A DNA stretch of 40,500 nt from Candidatus Moduliflexus flocculans (GCA_000739515.1 DF820456.1:207237-247736); one strand, 5' to 3'; shown: positions 15,568 to 23,964, counted from the first letter of the stretch. Notes: generated by a model not told the origin, from the letters alone. A program made the numbers and translations.

Positions 15568-17455
15568 AATACGTCTGGATTAGTTGATTGCGCTGATGCA
15601 ATTGTTCCTCGATGCGCCCGATGGTTCGCTGCGCATACTGAGCATATTTCTTTGAGTCTGTCGCCTGGATTTCATACGTTAATCCGTCTTCGACAATGCT
15701 GATAAACCGCGCCAACATGGCACTGCTAACGGGGGTGGGATGTTCTGCCCAGCGGATCAGGAAATCTTCCAACGCCCTGGTCTGGTCATGTTCCGAGGTG
15801 TGGCAATTTTTCCCACCCCGCAGCGGCAGAGGATTCGCGCCTAATTGAAAGCCTTTGACCGCCATAATCAACGGTTGATAATCGTAATCGAAGAATAAGC
15901 GCGAGAATTGATATTCCACCACAGAGTGCCATTGGGTTTCGCTCGTCGTGGTATGATGCCGATTCAGCCTTGAAAAATGGACATTGCGAGCTTCGCGGAT
16001 AATGTCTTTGCGGAAAATGCGCATTTCCCGCAGCGTTCCGTGCTCGTCGTGGCGCAAATCGCCGCCTAACAAGAGAAGGCAGAGGAGTAAATCCGGATCG
16101 GAAAGCGGGCGAAACGGCATGTCTAACGGGATTTGCATGCTGATATGCAGGCTATGCGGGCGAATGGCGAGATACCGAATGGCGAGTTCAATCATCTGGC
16201 TCAGAATCCAGGGGTCTTGCGTGGCTGGTTTCGACACGTCGCCGAGGAGTTTATAGCGTCCGAACGCGAGTTCAAGAAAGCCGCGTGTGCGCGTGTGCGT
16301 CGTGGTCAGAAAGCCGTGATCATCTACATGCGCCCCTAATTTCCAACCGCGCCGCATGAGATCAAAATCATAAAAATAATAAAAACCGTCGAATTTAGGA
16401 TCGTCTCCTTCATTCGAACCGATCACGCGTCCACCGATATTCGAAAATTCCAATTCCGCGCCGAGCGGGGTGGGACCGAAACGGCGGTTTTCGCGTACCC
16501 ATTCCGCAATCTGTTTTGCCTGCGTGTCCGTGTATAACTCATTCGCGATGAAAATGGCGGCGACGGTGTAATCTACATACGAGAACGACGGGTCGTATGT
16601 GTCGGCGCTGAGTTCGAACATCGCCAACTGAAGCTGGCGGTAATTGGACACTAACAGTTTCAACGCCATCATCGCGGAAATTGTATGCCGATAATACTCG
16701 TCCGCCGTCTTGACATAGGGACAGAACTCGCGGCGGAAACGCTCTTCAATCTGATTGAAAATCATGAATTTGACGGCTAATTTGATGTATTCATCGGCGT
16801 ATTCAGCGGCTTTAGGGGTGTATTTGATCCAATCGAGGGAAGGAATGTCGGCGTTCTCCAACTCGTGTTTGATGATGAACACCGGCAACCCGGCTTCTTG
16901 AAAATAATCCCGCATCAGGGAATGCGTTTCTTCCGACAGGAGTTCTTTGGTGACTTGAAGCGGCAGCCCCTGATGATCCACGTCCTTGCGCATGTAAGTC
17001 GCCGCTTTCGCCTCAAGCAGTGTGTTCACCTGCTTTTCGATGAAGGCTTCGATCCGGTCCCGCATTCCAACCCCTTTTTTGAAATAGGGTTTCAGTGCGT
17101 CGGTAATGCCGGTATAGACATACGCCGGAAATGCCTCTTCTCCGACGTGTACGGTGACGATTTCGCGCTTAAAGAGTGTGCCTTCCGATTCGTAATCATC
17201 CAGTTTCTTCAAAATTTCCGGCGTGATCTTGTACACCACCGCGCCTTCGATTTTCGAACCGCTCCAGGGAACGGCAATCGGATAGCCGCTTTTGGGGTGA
17301 ATCCGGCGGTAATTGTAGAGAATTGCGTCTTGAACCGGTAGCGTTTCGCCTGTGATCAGGCGGCGCACATACGGATCATTCAGCGTGCCATAGACAAAGA
17401 GCGTATTCAGAACGGGCTGGGCTGGCGGCAAGGCCATTGCTTCGGATGTATTCAT
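15524..17455 (-). CDS. Fusion: gamma-glutamylcyclotransferase-like (AIG2) domain plus amidoligase/GCS-like region
   Basis: 643 residues from ATG 17455 (a TTG one codon earlier is possible). Residues 18-120 form a GGCT/AIG2-type domain: FVYGTLND at 20-27 is the substrate loop, and LDDYESEG near 85-92 holds the likely catalytic Glu89. The rest matches no family I can name outright. It has, in order and at suitable spacing, GAELEF (332-337), HVDDHGF (376-382), a FLELAFGR strand (393-400) and SLHISMQIP (435-443). This is the pattern (GxExE, DxS-like, Exx.P-like, LHxxx) of glutamine-synthetase-fold amidoligases and glutamate-cysteine ligases. If so, one protein could both make and cyclise or remove gamma-glutamyl linkages. 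It is cytoplasmic with no signal peptide and is followed by an overlapping RsbRD_N-like gene. GGCT is confident; the amidoligase call is an inference. Confidence 0.65.
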   Translation of the reverse strand: MNTSEAMALPPAQPVLNTLFVYGTLNDPYVRRLITGETLPVQDAILYNYRRIHPKSGYPIAVPWSGSKIEGAVVYKITPEILKKLDDYESEGTLFKREIVTVHVGEEAFPAYVYTGITDALKPYFKKGVGMRDRIEAFIEKQVNTLLEAKAATYMRKDVDHQGLPLQVTKELLSEETHSLMRDYFQEAGLPVFIIKHELENADIPSLDWIKYTPKAAEYADEYIKLAVKFMIFNQIEERFRREFCPYVKTADEYYRHTISAMMALKLLVSNYRQLQLAMFELSADTYDPSFSYVDYTVAAIFIANELYTDTQAKQIAEWVRENRRFGPTPLGAELEFSNIGGRVIGSNEGDDPKFDGFYYFYDFDLMRRGWKLGAHVDDHGFLTTTHTRTRGFLELAFGRYKLLGDVSKPATQDPWILSQMIELAIRYLAIRPHSLHISMQIPLDMPFRPLSDPDLLLCLLLLGGDLRHDEHGTLREMRIFRKDIIREARNVHFSRLNRHHTTTSETQWHSVVEYQFSRLFFDYDYQPLIMAVKGFQLGANPLPLRGGKNCHTSEHDQTRALEDFLIRWAEHPTPVSSAMLARFISIVEDGLTYEIQATDSKKYAQYAQRTIGRIEEQLHQRNQLIQTYYAYNNSETVSDQDH

Positions 17456-17471
17456 CAAGGATATGCTTAGT

Positions 17472-17577
17472 GCTGTTAAGTTCTCGGGAACCTCCTGTTT
17501 CCTTCGACACGCACAGGGAGCGAGAAGCGGCGTTCCCTGTGCGCGTCGAAGGGAACTCTCCCAGAGAACTTAACAGC
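17472..17577. repeat. Nested inverted repeat between two minus-strand genes
   Basis: The outer arms GCTGTTAAGTTCTC and GAGAACTTAACAGC are perfect. The inner arms, CCTTCGACACGCACAGGGA and TCCCTGTGCGCGTCGAAGG, differ by one base. It may terminate the leuA-like transcript before the GGCT fusion gene. Confidence 0.75.
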
Positions 17578-17593
17578 CCTGAAGGTTACGACG

Positions 17594-18958
17594 TTATGCC
17601 AATTCCGGGAAATGAATCTTAAACTGCGCCATCATTTCTTCTGGCGAAATCGCCGTTTCGCGCCCGGCTTCGTATTGCGCTTCCACCCATTCGAACATCT
17701 GCTCGATGCGCGGATCGCGCTTATCCAACGGCGGAAGGCCGCGTTTATGCAGTTGCTCGTTCACCCAGAACCCCACGCCAGCGATGCCGGAGCGGTTGGT
17801 GATATGCACGCCGAGCGGGCGTTTGAGGATTTTATCGGTATCGAAGATATTGTAAATCTCTTCGTTTTTCATCACGCCATCCGCATGAATTCCGGCCATC
17901 GTCACGTTGAACCGCTCGCCGCAGAATGGGTAATTACCCGGCACAGCATACCCGATTTCGCGCATGTAATTGGCAATATCGGTGATCGCCGATAAATCCA
18001 TGCCATTTGTGCTGCCCGTCAGCGAAGCGTATTCCACTGCCAGCGCTTCAACCGGCGAATTGCCGGTGCGCTCGCCGAGGCTGAGCAACGCGCCGTTGAC
18101 CGCAGAGATGCCGGAGAGCCAGGCGGTCACGGAATTGATATGGACTTTATGAAAGTCGTTATGCCCGTGCCATTCCAAATTTTCCGACGGAATGCCGAAT
18201 TCGCGCTGGAGATAAAACACCATTTTCTGAATGGAACGCGGCAGCGCCACGCCCGGATAGGGCAGGCCATAACCCATCGTATCGCACAAGCGGATTTTCA
18301 GCCGCAACCCGGCCTGTGTCGTAAAATTGACCAGTTCTTCGGTAAACGGCACGACCGCGCCCCAGAAATCGGCGCGGGTCACGTCTTCATAATGACAGCG
18401 GATCGTTTTTAAGCCAATCTCCGCCGCCGCCCTGACGACGCCCATGAACGAATCCAGCACCTGTCGCCGCGTTTTGCGGAATTTCAAGAAAATATGATAA
18501 TCCGAAATCGAGGTCAACATGCCGGTTTCCTGAATGCCAACCTGTTTTACCAATTCCAAATCCTGCGCGTTTGCACGAATCCACGCGGTTGGCTGCGGAT
18601 ACGCATACCCTTTGTTCCGCACCTCTTCGAGCGCCTCGCGATCCTGCGCGGAATATATAAAAAACTCGCTTTGCCGGATGATGCCATTCGGCCCGCTCAA
18701 GCGATGCATCAAATCATACAATGTCGAAATCTGCTCCACCGTAAACGGCGTCCGCGCCTGCTGCCCATCGCGAAACGTGGTGTCCGTAATCCAAATTTCC
18801 GGCGCGGGCTTCACATCCACGACTTCTCCGTCAAAGATGGTCTTTGGGACTTCACTATATGGAAACATGTCCCGAAATAAGTTCGGCTCTTGCACATCCA
18901 CGACCGGATGTTTTGCCTGTTTTGCTGTCAATTGCCATGAAGCGCCAATTTCTGCCAT
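17594..18958 (-). CDS. 2-isopropylmalate/homocitrate synthase-family enzyme, possibly Re-citrate synthase
   Basis: 454 residues. TIM-barrel acyl-CoA condensing enzyme: ITDTTFRDGQQ at 57-67 (metal-binding Asp59 and catalytic Arg63), EWHGHNDFH at 262-270 (metal ligands His264 and His266) and GERTGN at 295-300. There is no room for the LeuA leucine-binding regulatory domain, and the 50-residue N-terminal lead is longer than in LeuA. The FRDGQQAR.P variant and the length recall the subgroup of anaerobes that includes Re-citrate synthases, alongside plain isopropylmalate synthases. No leuBCD or lysine-pathway genes adjoin. A GGAGGA Shine-Dalgarno precedes ATG 18958. Family confident, substrate open. 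Confidence 0.8.
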   Translation of the reverse strand: MAEIGASWQLTAKQAKHPVVDVQEPNLFRDMFPYSEVPKTIFDGEVVDVKPAPEIWITDTTFRDGQQARTPFTVEQISTLYDLMHRLSGPNGIIRQSEFFIYSAQDREALEEVRNKGYAYPQPTAWIRANAQDLELVKQVGIQETGMLTSISDYHIFLKFRKTRRQVLDSFMGVVRAAAEIGLKTIRCHYEDVTRADFWGAVVPFTEELVNFTTQAGLRLKIRLCDTMGYGLPYPGVALPRSIQKMVFYLQREFGIPSENLEWHGHNDFHKVHINSVTAWLSGISAVNGALLSLGERTGNSPVEALAVEYASLTGSTNGMDLSAITDIANYMREIGYAVPGNYPFCGERFNVTMAGIHADGVMKNEEIYNIFDTDKILKRPLGVHITNRSGIAGVGFWVNEQLHKRGLPPLDKRDPRIEQMFEWVEAQYEAGRETAISPEEMMAQFKIHFPELA

Positions 18959-19206
18959 GTCTCATCCTCCATCTGAAAAGTTTACAGAAGTTCCTCTTGC
19001 GGCCAATTCGAAGACGGATTTCCCGTGTTCGCGGCATACACTTGGGAAATCATTTTCTTCTGTCAAACAAAAAACGCACTTCCAGAAATTTTATTGTTCC
19101 TGCTATCTGGTAACGCCGCATGTCTGTCAAGAGATGGGAATGAATTTTTTATTGACGGATGTTGCGGCGGCGAGGATAGGGGTTTAATGATCCCATTATT
19201 AATATG

Positions 19207-19235
19207 GTAGAGACGCCCAGGCGGGGCGTCTCTAC
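19207..19235. repeat. GTAGAGACG hairpin
   Basis: GTAGAGACGCC pairs with GGCGTCTCTAC around a short loop. It lies 20 bp before the HAD gene start, and the same motif recurs in the double hairpin at 23907-23964. It could act as a terminator or as a dispersed repeat. Confidence 0.6.
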
Positions 19236-19255
19236 GGCAATCCTCAGGGAAAACC

Positions 19256-20014
19256 ATGTCAAAAAAATTATTGATTACCGATTTCGATGGCGTTATCTGC
19301 GACAGCGTCGAAGAGTGCTTATTAGTCACCTATAACGCCTACCATCGTTTGCATGACGCTTCGTTTCAGCGCCTGCTCGATCTGCAACAGATTGCGCCGG
19401 AAACGCGCCAGACGTTTCGACGCTTGCGCCCGTTTTTGAAGGGCGCGGAAGATTTTGTGCCGATTTTTCGTTCAATTGAGCAACGCATTCCGCTTGTCAC
19501 ACAGCGCGAATTCGATGCGTTCCGCGACGAGATGCGCGATCAATTAAGCGAATTCGTCACATTGTTTTATGCGGAACGCGATTTTTTGATCCGCAACGAA
19601 CATCGCATCTGGTTGAGCCTGAATCCGCTGTATGGCGATTTTGCCGCGATCTTGCGAGCTAAAAATACCTTCGAGCGTGTCCATATTCTCACGACCAAAC
19701 GGCAAGAAGATGTATTGGAAATTTTCGGCTACCAGCGCGTCGCGTTTCCGCCGAAGCAAGTTTCTTACATCAAAGCCGCCGGAAAATCGGCGCGACTGCT
19801 GGAGTTGCTGCGAGAATACGACGCAAATCCGGCGGAGACACTCTATTTCGAAGATCAGGTGGATTTTTTAGTTGCCGCCAAACAACATGGCATTCAGACG
19901 TATTTGGTCGAATGGGGGTATGTGTCGGATGAACAGCGCGAAGTGGCGCGCCAGCACAATATTCCGATCATCGCCATGCCGCAATTCACCGCGTTTTTAA
20001 ATGAAGTTCGGTAG
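19256..20014 (+). CDS. HAD-superfamily hydrolase
   Basis: 252 residues. Motif I ITDFDGVICDS at 7-17 (nucleophile Asp9, acid/base Asp11), motif II HILTTK at about 142-147 (Thr145), a lysine near 170 in SYIKAAGK, and motif IV YFEDQVDFL near 200-208. A helical cap (residues 17-125) is inserted after motif I, as in C1-type HAD phosphatases. The substrate is unknown; association with the following glycosyltransferase hints at sugar-phosphate chemistry but is only positional. A CAGGGA Shine-Dalgarno lies five bases before ATG 19256. Confidence 0.8.
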   Translation: MSKKLLITDFDGVICDSVEECLLVTYNAYHRLHDASFQRLLDLQQIAPETRQTFRRLRPFLKGAEDFVPIFRSIEQRIPLVTQREFDAFRDEMRDQLSEFVTLFYAERDFLIRNEHRIWLSLNPLYGDFAAILRAKNTFERVHILTTKRQEDVLEIFGYQRVAFPPKQVSYIKAAGKSARLLELLREYDANPAETLYFEDQVDFLVAAKQHGIQTYLVEWGYVSDEQREVARQHNIPIIAMPQFTAFLNEVR

Positions 20015-20045
20015 GGCGCGGTCTTCGCGTCCCTGCTGAAAAAAT

Positions 20046-20081
20046 AGGTGTCAGACACTTTCGAAGTGTCTGACACCTTTT
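20046..20081 (+). terminator. Terminator-like hairpin between HAD and glycosyltransferase genes
   Basis: Perfect 15-bp stem AGGTGTCAGACACTT / AAGTGTCTGACACCT with a TCG loop, followed by TTTT. The GTGTCTGACA core also occurs in the family C centre (6304-6336). It ends 10 bp before the next start codon. Confidence 0.65.
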
Positions 20082-20088
20082 GCCGCCT

Positions 20089-21210
20089 ATGAAACGCTGC
20101 CGCATTCTCCATCTGAATCATGTCGCGTATATCGGCGGCGCGGAAGTCGCGCTGATTAATCTGTTGACGTATGTTGACCGCGAACAGCTCGAGCCGGTCG
20201 TCATGTCGCCGGAAGGCGAGCTTCAGCGCGTGGTTCGCGACGAATTGCGGCTGCGTTGCGCGACGATTCCTACGCTGTCGGGCTTGAATCGTTATACGCT
20301 GCCGCGAGTATTGTCCCGTTTTCCGCTGCTGTTCTACAAAATCGCGAACGCGCGGCCTGATCTGATTTACGCCAACACCAATTTCGCGGCGCTTTACTCC
20401 GGCTTCATTGGAAAATGCCTGAAGATTCCGTCATTGGCGCACATCCGCGACATCGAGCCGTTAGGCCGCATGGCGCGAGCGCTGATTCGGCAAAATACGC
20501 GCCTGATTGCGATTTCGCAGGCAGTCGAACGCTATTTGATTGCGGAAACCATGCCGCCAGCGCAGATTATATGCGTGCATGATGGCGTGGACGTAAAGCA
20601 ATATCAGCCGCGAGTTCGAAAACGTTTTACAGACGGCGCGAGCATCGGCATTATCGGACAGATTGGCGAGCGCAAAGGGCATCTGGTCTTGTTAGAAGCG
20701 CTGCGCGGCCTTGTGCGGGAGCAGACGCCGGTTAAGCTTCTGATTGTCGGCAAAGAACCAGCGCACAGCACTGAAGGTTATACGGAGCGATTACGGGCGT
20801 TTGTGCAGGAACATCAGCTTGAGCCGTTTGTCGAATTTCTCGGTTTTCGGCGCGAAGTGCCTGAATTGCTGACACAACTTGACATTCTTGTGTTGCCGTC
20901 GCTGCAAGAGCCGTTCGGCAAAATCGTGATCGAGGCGATGGCGATGGAAAGGCCGGTAATTGCGTCGCGTGTCGGCGGCGTGCCGGAAATCGTCGTTGAC
21001 GGCGAAACCGGCCTGCTTGTGCCGCCACAAGACCCGGCAGCGCTGAAACACGCGCTTTCTCAATTGATTGCTGCTCCCGCGCTGAGGGAGCGCATGGGCA
21101 AGGCAGGCCGTCAGCGCGTCGAAGCCTGGTTCAACTTAGAACGCAACGTACAGGCCACGCAGGCGGTGTATCGGGAATTGTTGCATGACCTGGCGGAACT
21201 ACAAGGATAA
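20089..21210 (+). CDS. GT4-family glycosyltransferase
   Basis: 373 residues from ATG 20089 (a TTG three codons earlier is possible). GT-B fold: the N-terminal loop YIGGAEVALINLL near 14-26 binds the acceptor. The C-terminal domain has GIIGQIGERKGHLVLLEAL (about 187-205) and the donor-binding EX7E motif in EPFGKIVIEAMAMERPVIAS (about 277-296), then GGVPEIV and GLLVPP. Enzymes of this type transfer sugars from nucleotide donors in lipopolysaccharide, capsule or glycolipid synthesis. The target here is unknown. No Shine-Dalgarno is visible; the terminator-like hairpin ends just upstream. A hairpin (21203-21242) overlaps its stop region. Confidence 0.85.
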   Translation: MKRCRILHLNHVAYIGGAEVALINLLTYVDREQLEPVVMSPEGELQRVVRDELRLRCATIPTLSGLNRYTLPRVLSRFPLLFYKIANARPDLIYANTNFAALYSGFIGKCLKIPSLAHIRDIEPLGRMARALIRQNTRLIAISQAVERYLIAETMPPAQIICVHDGVDVKQYQPRVRKRFTDGASIGIIGQIGERKGHLVLLEALRGLVREQTPVKLLIVGKEPAHSTEGYTERLRAFVQEHQLEPFVEFLGFRREVPELLTQLDILVLPSLQEPFGKIVIEAMAMERPVIASRVGGVPEIVVDGETGLLVPPQDPAALKHALSQLIAAPALRERMGKAGRQRVEAWFNLERNVQATQAVYRELLHDLAELQG

Positions 21211-21240
21211 GTGTAAGAAAGGATGTTCGTCTTTATCCTT

Positions 21241-21414
21241 GTAGGGGCAGACCCCCGTGTCTGCCCTGTTGTTTGGGTGAACACGCGCTGTTTGGGCGAA
21301 CACGCGCTGTTTGGGCGAACACGCGCTGTTTGGGCGAACACGCGCTGTTTAGGCGAACACGCGCTGTTTAGGCGAACACGCGCTGTTTGGGCGAACACGG
21401 GGGTTCGCCCCTAC
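21241..21414. repeat. Family H element, copy 2: hairpin frame with a six-copy 19-bp tandem array
   Basis: The outer arms GTAGGGGC (21241) and GCCCCTAC (ending 21414) enclose a GCAGAC...GTCTGC hairpin on the left and a GGGCGAAC...GTTCGCCC hairpin on the right. Between them is a 19-bp direct repeat (unit CGAACACGCGCTGTTTGGG, GCGCTG at 21285, 21304, 21323, 21342, 21361 and 21380) with G/A variation at one position. The repeats have no unique spacers, so this is not CRISPR. Confidence 0.85.
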
Positions 21415-21441
21415 ATGCCAAATTCGTAGTTTCCCGAAAGG

Positions 21442-22530
21442 TTATAACGCAAAATAGCATTCCAATTCTTCCTGCGTGAAACCGATAAAATTGGGTTCTG
21501 GCATGATTTCGAGACCGGTATGCGCATAGACGGTCTGCCTGACGGTTTTCATCAGCGACATCACCTCATCGGCAGTCGCATTGCCGGTTGCGTTGATCAG
21601 GATCAGCGGATGCTTGTCATAGAGCGCCGCGCCGCCAATTTTTAAGCCTTTTAGACCACAAACATCCAGCAGCAGCGCGGTCGGGACTTTGACCTGATTC
21701 CCGGAAATCCGGCAGCGCGTTTCGATGACCGCCGCCGTTTCGTTTCCGCGTTGCCGGCGAACGTGAGCGAGCATTCGCTGAAATGCGGCGAGGTCGAGCG
21801 TCAGATTTTTGAAAAATGATCCGGCGTTGCCGATAATTGCAGGATCAGGGAGTTTGGCATTGCGAATTGCAATTACCGCTTCACGAATATCTGTCAATGT
21901 CGGCGATTTTTTACCTTCAAAATAGGCGGCAAGGTCGCGATAACTCAAATTGGCCTCGCCTCGTTTTTTTAACCGCAGCGTGACGCTGAGAATCAGATAG
22001 CGCCCGGGGCAAGTCGTATTAAACATGCTCACGCGATAGCCGAACCCGCATTGCTGAGTTGTCATCTGAAAACGCCTGCCATCTGCCAAATCGCACACGT
22101 CGAGAGACTCAATGACTTCGCTCGCTTCCTGCCCATACGCGCCGACGTTCTGCACCGCTAACGCGCCCGCGCTGCCGGGAATCAGCGACAGATTTTCAAT
22201 GCCCCACCAGCCCGATTCGACGCAACGCGCTGTCACGTCATCCCAACATTCTCCGGCGGCGGCATTCAATAAGATCGTCTGCTCGTCTTCGGCCTGAATC
22301 GTCATGCCGGTTAGGTTGATTTTTATGACCAGGCCATCAAAGCCCGCGTCGCTGACCAGCATGTTGCTGCCGCCGCCTAAAATCAGCGTGTTCAGGCGAT
22401 GTTCGCGAGCGAACTGCCATGCCTGTTCAATCTCCGCAAATGATTGAGCCTCAGTAAAATATCTGGCAGGCCCGCCAATTTTAAATGTTGTCAACTGTCG
22501 TAACGAGATGTCTTTCTGAATTTCGCGCAT
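21442..22530 (-). CDS. murB: UDP-N-acetylenolpyruvoylglucosamine reductase
   Basis: 362 residues from the ATG at 22530. FAD-binding GGPARYF near 20-26 and LGGGSNMLVSD near 51-61, PGSAGALAVQNVGAYG near 116-131, the catalytic serine in NAGSFFKN, and the C-terminal EIMPEPNFIG with the proton-donating glutamate. The length and the long middle region fit the type I (E. coli-like) form. The enzyme reduces enolpyruvyl-UDP-GlcNAc to UDP-MurNAc in the cytoplasm for peptidoglycan. A GTG at 22569 would add 13 residues not typical of MurB; neither start has a clear Shine-Dalgarno. It stands alone, divergent from fabH, outside any division/cell-wall cluster. Confidence 0.88.
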   Translation of the reverse strand: MREIQKDISLRQLTTFKIGGPARYFTEAQSFAEIEQAWQFAREHRLNTLILGGGSNMLVSDAGFDGLVIKINLTGMTIQAEDEQTILLNAAAGECWDDVTARCVESGWWGIENLSLIPGSAGALAVQNVGAYGQEASEVIESLDVCDLADGRRFQMTTQQCGFGYRVSMFNTTCPGRYLILSVTLRLKKRGEANLSYRDLAAYFEGKKSPTLTDIREAVIAIRNAKLPDPAIIGNAGSFFKNLTLDLAAFQRMLAHVRRQRGNETAAVIETRCRISGNQVKVPTALLLDVCGLKGLKIGGAALYDKHPLILINATGNATADEVMSLMKTVRQTVYAHTGLEIMPEPNFIGFTQEELECYFAL

Positions 22531-22909
22531 TTTGTCTATTATTCGACACACATGTTGTTTTTTAGACACACTTTTATAACATGCCTATAAATAAGGGGAA
22601 GTATGAAAAATACAATATGTCTTAAATTAAACACTCTTTTTGAATTGATATGATAATTTCTCTTAATTTCTTGCAGCCAGAAGGGCTGTTTTGTCAAATA
22701 TTTTCTCTTCTCGCCTGTAAAACAGGCGAATTACAATAGTTGGCATGGATTTCGCTATAATGAATGAAGGTTTTTTGCAATGGAGGCATGATATTCATCA
22801 TTACTCATACTCAGCTCGAATGTAAATGATGCGCAAAGAGAGGGTTTGCCAGAGAAGTTATGGCCGCTACAAGGCATCTCGCTTCTTGAACGCAGACATT
22901 CAATACAAT
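22531..22909. other. AT-rich divergent promoter region between murB and fabH
   Basis: 379 bp without a supported gene. It is markedly AT-rich. It contains a perfect hairpin TCGCCTGTAAAACAGGCGA (22711-22729) and TATAAT at 22756-22761 on the + strand. A GTG/ATG frame upstream of the fabH ATG (from 22826) was not used because its 28 residues do not resemble FabH. Confidence 0.5.
22731..22761 (+). promoter_or_regulatory. Possible promoter for fabH
   Basis: A perfect -10 TATAAT (22756-22761) with a poor -35 TTACAA at 19-bp spacing (22731-22736). The -10 is convincing, the -35 is not. Confidence 0.35.
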
Positions 22910-23896
22910 ATGTTTAGATCGAAGATTATAGGAACAGGCTCGTATCTCCCGGAAAAAGTCGTGACCAATTTTGACCTCGAACAAATGGTGGACACCAGTG
23001 ACGAGTGGATTCGCGAACGCACTGGCATTAAAGAACGACGTATTGCAGAAGATGTTCCTGTGTCACATTTAGCCTTTGGCGCAGCAGAACGGGCATTAAA
23101 AGACGCGATGGTTGACCCGATGGAGATTGACCTGATCGTGCTTGGCACTGTCACCCCCGATATGCCGATGCCTTCCACCGCTTGCATCGTTCAACATAAA
23201 TTAGGCGCGTATAAAGCCGTCGCATTCGATGTGGCGGCGGCGTGCAGCGGTTTTCTCTACGCCCTTGCAGTCGGCGATCAATTTATCCGCAGCGGCATGT
23301 ATAAAAAAGTGTTGGTCATCGGCGCGGACATGTTCTCGAAAGTTGTTGACTGGACGAACCGCGACACCTGCATTCTCTTTTCAGATGGCGCAGGCGCGAT
23401 GCTGCTGCAAGCGACGGACGAACATGACGAAGAGCATGTCGTCAAATCGGTACATCTGTTCTCCGACGGCAGCCAGAGCGATAAGCTCTACATTCCCGGC
23501 GGCGGTTCATTGAACCCGGCCAGCCACGACACCTTGCATGAAGGGATGCACTACGTCCGCATGAAAGGGAACGACCTCTTCAAACTTGCCGTCAAAGCGA
23601 TGGTGGACGCCAGCCATGTCGCGCTGGAACATAATGGCTTGACCGTCAAAGACGTGAATTTAGTCGTGCCGCATCAGGCAAATATCCGCATTATGGAAGC
23701 GATTGCCAAAAAATTGCACCTTCCGATGGAAAAGGTCATGGTGACGATTGATTATTACGGCAACTCTTCCGCCGCCACCGTGCCGACCGCGTTCGATAAA
23801 GCGCGTCACGTCGGCAAAATTCAGGACGGCGATACAATCCTGGCAGTGGCGTTTGGTGCAGGTTTGACCTGGGCGTCAACGTTGATTAAATGGTAA
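22910..23896 (+). CDS. fabH: Beta-ketoacyl-ACP synthase III
   Basis: 328 residues from ATG 22910. Catalytic triad Cys112 (AAACSGF), His255 (VPHQANIRI) and Asn285 (YYGNSSAA), with DEWIRERTGIKERR at 31-44 typical of FabH. It condenses acetyl-CoA (or another starter acyl-CoA) with malonyl-ACP to begin fatty acid synthesis. An upstream in-frame ATG at 22826 would add 28 unrelated residues. No clear Shine-Dalgarno precedes the chosen ATG. It heads a fabH-acpP-fabF order, with plsX, fabD and fabG absent, and is separated from acpP by a hairpin repeat. Confidence 0.92.
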   Translation: MFRSKIIGTGSYLPEKVVTNFDLEQMVDTSDEWIRERTGIKERRIAEDVPVSHLAFGAAERALKDAMVDPMEIDLIVLGTVTPDMPMPSTACIVQHKLGAYKAVAFDVAAACSGFLYALAVGDQFIRSGMYKKVLVIGADMFSKVVDWTNRDTCILFSDGAGAMLLQATDEHDEEHVVKSVHLFSDGSQSDKLYIPGGGSLNPASHDTLHEGMHYVRMKGNDLFKLAVKAMVDASHVALEHNGLTVKDVNLVVPHQANIRIMEAIAKKLHLPMEKVMVTIDYYGNSSAATVPTAFDKARHVGKIQDGDTILAVAFGAGLTWASTLIKW

Positions 23897-23906
23897 TCTT
23901 TATTGC

Positions 23907-23964
23907 GTAGAGACGTTCCGGCGGGGCGTCTTCTAAAAATAGACGCTCGCCGAGGCGTCTCTAC
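23907..23964. repeat. Double GTAGAGACG hairpin
   Basis: GTAGAGACG and CGTCTCTAC form the outer ends. Two inner blocks, GACGTTCCGGCGGGGCGTC and GACGCTCGCCGAGGCGTC, can each fold. Related to 19207-19235. It lies between fabH and acpP and could reduce read-through. Confidence 0.6.

Noticed and set aside
18534..19187. A 217-codon plus-strand frame
   Set aside because: It runs antisense through the 2-isopropylmalate-synthase-like gene, whose protein has clear catalytic motifs; the plus-strand translation resembles nothing.
21270..21400. Regular direct repeats resembling a CRISPR array
   Set aside because: The 19-bp units are contiguous with no unique spacers, and no cas gene is present; it is a tandem array within a repeat element.
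22740..22761. TTGGCA paired with TATAAT before fabH
   Set aside because: Spacing is only 10 bp; if the TATAAT is real its -35 must be the weaker TTACAA further upstream.
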